A DNA stretch of 64,000 nucleotides, taken from positions 955,001 to 1,019,000 of the forward strand of contig NZ_CP017076.1 in NCBI RefSeq assembly GCF_001742225.1, written 5' to 3'. Positions 61,039-64,000 of the stretch are shown here, in pieces. A program made the position numbers and the translations under genes. Origin of the DNA: Novosphingobium resinovorum. GTDB lineage: Bacteria > Pseudomonadota > Alphaproteobacteria > Sphingomonadales > Sphingomonadaceae. Under the pieces are notes generated by a model. The model was not told the origin of the DNA, ran no database searches, and worked only from the letters and a program-made list of their open reading frames with translations. Each line of letters starts with the position of its first letter. Position 1 is the stretch's first letter.

Positions 61039-63387
61039 ATGATGAGGACTGTTTCATCTTCTGTTGGTATTGCAGTAATCGCCATGATGTTCTGCAGTAC
61101 GTCGGCACTGGCGCAAGTCGCCGCCGATGAAGACGTCTCTTCCAATGCGATCATCGTGACGGCCAAGAGCCGCAAGGAAACGCTGCAGGAAGTTCCGCTC
61201 GCCATTACCGCCCTCACCAGCGACGATCTTGCCAGCGCGCAGATCCGCGACGTGCGCGATCTTCAGAAGGTGACGCCCAACCTCAGCCTGTTTGCGGGCT
61301 CGGGGCGCAACGATCCTTCCGCCTATTCGCTGCGTGGTCTTGCGCCCAATACTTCGGACGAACGCTATCAGGGCATCTCGGTGTTCATCGACGGCGTCGC
61401 GCTGTCGGGCCAGCTCGCCTCGCTCGACCTTGAGAACCTGCAGCGCGTCGAAGTCATCAAAGGGCCGCAGAGCGCCAACTTCGGCCGCGCCACGTACAGC
61501 GGCGCGATCAACTACGTCACCGTCGATCCTTCGGGCGACGAGGTCACCGGCTTCGTCAAGGCACGCGGCAGCCTGATGAATTCCGCGCCGGAAGCCAGCT
61601 ACTACTTCGGCGGCACGATCACCGCGCCGCTGGTGAAGGACGCGCTCTGGGCCTCGGTCGCAGGTTCGGTGTTCCAGAACGGCGCCATCGCCAAGTCGCG
61701 CGACGGCGGCGCGCCGATCGGACGCGAGCGCACGCAGGCGGTGTCCGGCACGCTCTACTTCAAGCCCGACGACACGTTCTCGATCAAGCTGCGCGGCATG
61801 TACCAGCATGACCGGGACTCGGTGGCCGCACAAGTCGTCGAGCAGCCGCGCGAATGGGTGCAGTCGGGCATCGCCACCGCGCCCTTCGCACGCGGCAACG
61901 GGTCGATCTTCCCCAAGTACCTGCCCGATCCCGACATCGACAACATCGGCACCAGCGGCGCGGACGGCTATGCGCGCGACCGCTACTTCGCCAGCGCCGT
62001 CGTCACCAAGATGTTCGGCGACTACGAACTGAGCTATCGCGGCGGCTACGTGAATGAATCGCGCACCGCCGACGCGCCGAATGCCCCGCGCGCCAGCGGC
62101 GTGGGCCAGGACAAGGTCTTCGGCGAGGCGCTTGCCAACAACGAAGTGACCCTGCGCGGCGCCTCGCTCGGCACCTTCCCGTCCTACGAGAAGTTCACCA
62201 ATACCAGCCACCAGCTGATGCTGCTTTCGCCCGGCGACAAGCCGCTGCGCTGGCGCGTGGGCGCCTACTACTTCTGGGAGCGCGACGACACCGGCTTCAC
62301 GTCCTTCGCCACCACGGCCAACCCGGCGGGCCGCACCCGCGACGACCGGCTGGAGAACCGCGCGATCTTCGGCGGTCTCGACTGGGACTTCACCCAGCAG
62401 CTGACGCTCAGCCTCGAAGGCCGCTATGCGCGCGAGAGGATCTTCGCGCCGAGCTGCCCGAGCTGCGCCTTCTATCCGACGACGAGCGATTACTCGCAGG
62501 TGTCGAAGGACTTCTCGCCCCGCGTGACCGTCAGCTACAAGGCGACGCCGCAGAACATGCTCTATGCGCTGTTCTCCAAGGGCGTGAAGAGCGCGCGCGC
62601 CGGTTACGTGACGGTGGGCGGTGTCACCCAGCCGGTCTATGCCGACCCGGAAAAGCTCTACAACTACGAGATCGGCAGCAAGAACAGCTTCTTCGGCGGC
62701 GCGCTGACGCTGAACCTTGCGGCTTTCTATGACGAGGTGAAGGACCAGCAGCTGGTCAGCACGCTGGAGCGCACCGTATCCGGCCAGACCGTAACCGTTT
62801 CGGCGGTAGGCAACGTCGGTTCCTCGCGCATCGTCGGCTTCGAGGCGGAGAGCAACTGGCGCGTGACCCCGCAGCTGACGCTGCGCGGCTCGGTCGGCTA
62901 TGCCAAGCAGGAGTTCACCAATCCGAACCCGATCCTGATCAGCTCGGGCTCGACGGCGGGCTTCCCGGTGACGACGAACGGTTCGGTGGTGCTCGACGGG
63001 CTGACCCAGGCCAACGTGCCTTACTGGAACGGCTTCATCGGCGGCGAGTACCAGCTTCCCGAAGTCGGCGGCTTCCTGCCCTCGCTGCGTGTCGATGGCA
63101 GCTATCGCGGCAGCTACTTCGCCACGTTGTCGAACACGGTGAAGGTGCGTTCGGCCTGGACGGTCGATGCGCGGCTCAACCTGACCAGCGATTTGATCGA
63201 CCTTGCGCTGTTCGGCCGCAACATCCTCAACAACCAGCGCGCGACCGGTTCGGGTCTTGCGGGTGCGACCGCGAGCTGCATGTTCATCGAGCGCGACACC
63301 GCGACGTATGGCACGAACCAGCAGTGCCTCTACGCCTCGGCGCCGCGTCCGCCGGAATTCGGCATGGAAGCGACGCTGCGCTTCTGA
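61039..63387 (+). CDS. TonB-dependent receptor (third), linked to the monooxygenase pair
   Basis: A 782-aa outer-membrane receptor. ATG 61039 (or 61042) starts a signal sequence VGIAVIAMMFCSTSALAQ with AGGGGA upstream; the longer frame upstream has no signal value. TonB box NAIIVTAKSRKETLQEVP, plug with VEVIKGPQSANFGRATYSGAINYVT, barrel ending EATLRF with terminal Phe. A disulfide-like pair occurs in SCPSCAF in an extracellular loop. Its position directly behind the two luciferase-like monooxygenases suggests import of their substrate. A strong terminator follows. Confidence 0.92.
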   Translation: MMRTVSSSVGIAVIAMMFCSTSALAQVAADEDVSSNAIIVTAKSRKETLQEVPLAITALTSDDLASAQIRDVRDLQKVTPNLSLFAGSGRNDPSAYSLRGLAPNTSDERYQGISVFIDGVALSGQLASLDLENLQRVEVIKGPQSANFGRATYSGAINYVTVDPSGDEVTGFVKARGSLMNSAPEASYYFGGTITAPLVKDALWASVAGSVFQNGAIAKSRDGGAPIGRERTQAVSGTLYFKPDDTFSIKLRGMYQHDRDSVAAQVVEQPREWVQSGIATAPFARGNGSIFPKYLPDPDIDNIGTSGADGYARDRYFASAVVTKMFGDYELSYRGGYVNESRTADAPNAPRASGVGQDKVFGEALANNEVTLRGASLGTFPSYEKFTNTSHQLMLLSPGDKPLRWRVGAYYFWERDDTGFTSFATTANPAGRTRDDRLENRAIFGGLDWDFTQQLTLSLEGRYARERIFAPSCPSCAFYPTTSDYSQVSKDFSPRVTVSYKATPQNMLYALFSKGVKSARAGYVTVGGVTQPVYADPEKLYNYEIGSKNSFFGGALTLNLAAFYDEVKDQQLVSTLERTVSGQTVTVSAVGNVGSSRIVGFEAESNWRVTPQLTLRGSVGYAKQEFTNPNPILISSGSTAGFPVTTNGSVVLDGLTQANVPYWNGFIGGEYQLPEVGGFLPSLRVDGSYRGSYFATLSNTVKVRSAWTVDARLNLTSDLIDLALFGRNILNNQRATGSGLAGATASCMFIERDTATYGTNQQCLYASAPRPPEFGMEATLRF

Positions 63388-63407
63388 TCTGACCCTGGAG
63401 GGGAGGG

Positions 63408-63439
63408 AAAGGCTGGGCGAGAAATCGCCCGGCCTTTTT
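63408..63439 (+). terminator. Rho-independent terminator of the third TonB receptor
   Basis: AAAGGCTGGGCGA (63408-63420), GAAA loop, TCGCCCGGCCTTTTT (63425-63439): a 12-bp stem with one mismatch followed by T5, 20 bp after the stop codon. Confidence 0.92.
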
Positions 63440-63483
63440 CGTGGCCGAGGGGTTTGCAGCACCGGGTTTGCAGTAGTGCCACG

Positions 63484-63620
63484 CCGTCACCCTGAACTTG
63501 TTTCAGGGTCCATCGGGCAGTTGGTGCCGGAGTGCAGAACAGCAAATGGCACCGGCGGTTTATTGGTCCCGACGCAGCGTTTGCGGCGCAATGGACCCTG
63601 AAACAAGTTCAGGGTGACGA
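63484..63620. repeat. Palindromic repeat with CCTGAACTTGTTTCAGG arms
   Basis: Arms CACCCTGAACTTGTTTCAGG (from about 63488) and the exact inversion near 63592-63618 enclose about 80 bp. Each arm is itself nearly palindromic, giving a three-hairpin structure. There is no gene; together with the next repeat it fills the 393-bp gap at the right end. Confidence 0.8.
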
Positions 63621-63642
63621 GGTGTTGGGGCGCGAGGTAGCC

Positions 63643-63780
63643 GCAAAAAATCCTCCCTGTCGCGAAGCGATGGGGAGGTGGCAGCCCGTTAGGGCTGACG
63701 GAGGGGGCCTGCTTATCCCCCTCCACCACCGCCTGCGGCGGCGGTCCCCCTCCCCGAGACAAGCTCGGGGAGGATTTTGC
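63643..63780. repeat. Palindromic repeat with AAAATCCTCCC ends
   Basis: GCAAAAAATCCTCCC and, inverted, GGGGAGGATTTTGC bound about 138 bp that contain two more small hairpins (AGCCCGTTAGGGCT and CCGCCTGCGGCGG-type). It ends at the stop codon of the deacetylase-like gene and probably serves as its terminator. Confidence 0.75.
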
Positions 63781-64000
63781 TTACGCCTTCCAGCTATCCA
63801 GAATCTCACCACCCGTCGCGAACCACACGTCGGCACGCGCCGCCAGCGTTTCCAGCAACGTCTCCAGCGAACCGATGCGATAGGGCAGGGCCATGATGTA
63901 AGGCGTCACCTGCAGTGGCAACATGCGCCCGCCACCTTCACGCGCCGCTTCGGCCGTCAGCCAGTCGGCAGCATCGAGCATCTGCTCCACGTAGCTGTCG
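63781..64000 (-). CDS. Polysaccharide deacetylase-like protein, C-terminal part (starts outside window)
   Basis: Only the last 72 or so residues are present; the gene runs in from the right edge. The sequence GGRMLPLQVTPYIMALPYRIGSLETLLETL followed by DVWFATGGEILDSW is the characteristic C-terminus of allantoinase-like (PuuE-type) polysaccharide deacetylases, where it closes the barrel after the last strand. The actual substrate may be a purine-degradation intermediate or an amide rather than a polysaccharide; without the metal-binding N-terminal part this cannot be decided. Confidence 0.7.
   Translation of the reverse strand, partial: DSYVEQMLDAADWLTAEAAREGGGRMLPLQVTPYIMALPYRIGSLETLLETLAARADVWFATGGEILDSWKA

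Noticed and set aside
61054..63462. 802-codon minus-strand frame opposite the third TonB receptor
   Set aside because: Same reason: antisense shadow of a gene with signal sequence, TonB box, plug and barrel. The composition is Arg/Ala/Val/Asp-rich without motifs.

Overview
The window is GC-rich, densely coding DNA from an alphaproteobacterium. It is most likely a sphingomonad such as Novosphingobium: there are three TonB-dependent receptors with sphingomonad-type TonB boxes, a DUF3649/PepSY/DUF3325 iron module, a glgX-treZ-treY operon and many dispersed palindromic intergenic repeats. The strain is inferred, not identified. A replicon core sits near 46-50 kb: RepA, an iteron field, a large ParA, two identical 16-bp parS-like palindromes, and ParB. 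The sequence is therefore probably a megaplasmid or chromid carrying metabolic genes, not the main chromosome.

Layout. 0-5.8 kb: the start of a type II NADH dehydrogenase, an Rrf2 regulator, a DoxX protein, a Tat-exported GH3 beta-glucosidase, and a probable Fur-controlled pair (unknown 144-aa protein plus ferredoxin-NADP reductase). 5.9-6.7 kb: a small lower-GC islet with a DUF6980-like protein, a possible gene remnant and a repeat. 6.7-14.2 kb: chromate transporter, then glgX-treZ-treY, which converts glycogen or maltodextrin to trehalose; a helically phased repeat array precedes glgX. 14.3-20.3 kb: an inner-membrane iron module, a LysR/SDR pair and a diguanylate cyclase. 20.3-31.7 kb: an apparent peptide-scavenging locus (D-amino-acid dehydrogenase, two paralogous exported M20 amidohydrolases, TonB receptor, exported zinc metalloprotease, Lrp regulator). 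31.8-35.1 kb: glutathione-dependent formaldehyde detoxification with a LysR neighbour. 35.2-45.9 kb: a second TonB receptor, an unknown probable DNA-binding protein, and an RND tripartite pump with its divergent LysR. 45.9-51.5 kb: the replicon. 51.6-63.4 kb: a catabolic-looking region (nitrilase-fold protein, two alpha/beta hydrolases, LysR, GPH-type symporter, Asp/Glu-racemase-fold protein, two tandem luciferase-like monooxygenases, third TonB receptor). The right edge cuts a polysaccharide-deacetylase-like gene.

The least ordinary observations are as follows. A palindromic repeat is read in frame into the N-terminus of one amidohydrolase. Two enzymes of the 51-58 kb region have lost the catalytic residues of their families (nitrilase fold Gln-Lys-Gly instead of Glu-Lys-Cys; racemase fold lacking both cysteines). 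Perfect iteron copies lie outside the origin, inside repA and dadA. A TGACAC-type motif is shared between the glgX promoter and a palindrome in front of the unknown regulator at 38.3 kb. No tRNA, rRNA, CRISPR array, prophage, transposase or recognisable defence system was seen. No single locus can be shown from sequence alone to be a new system.
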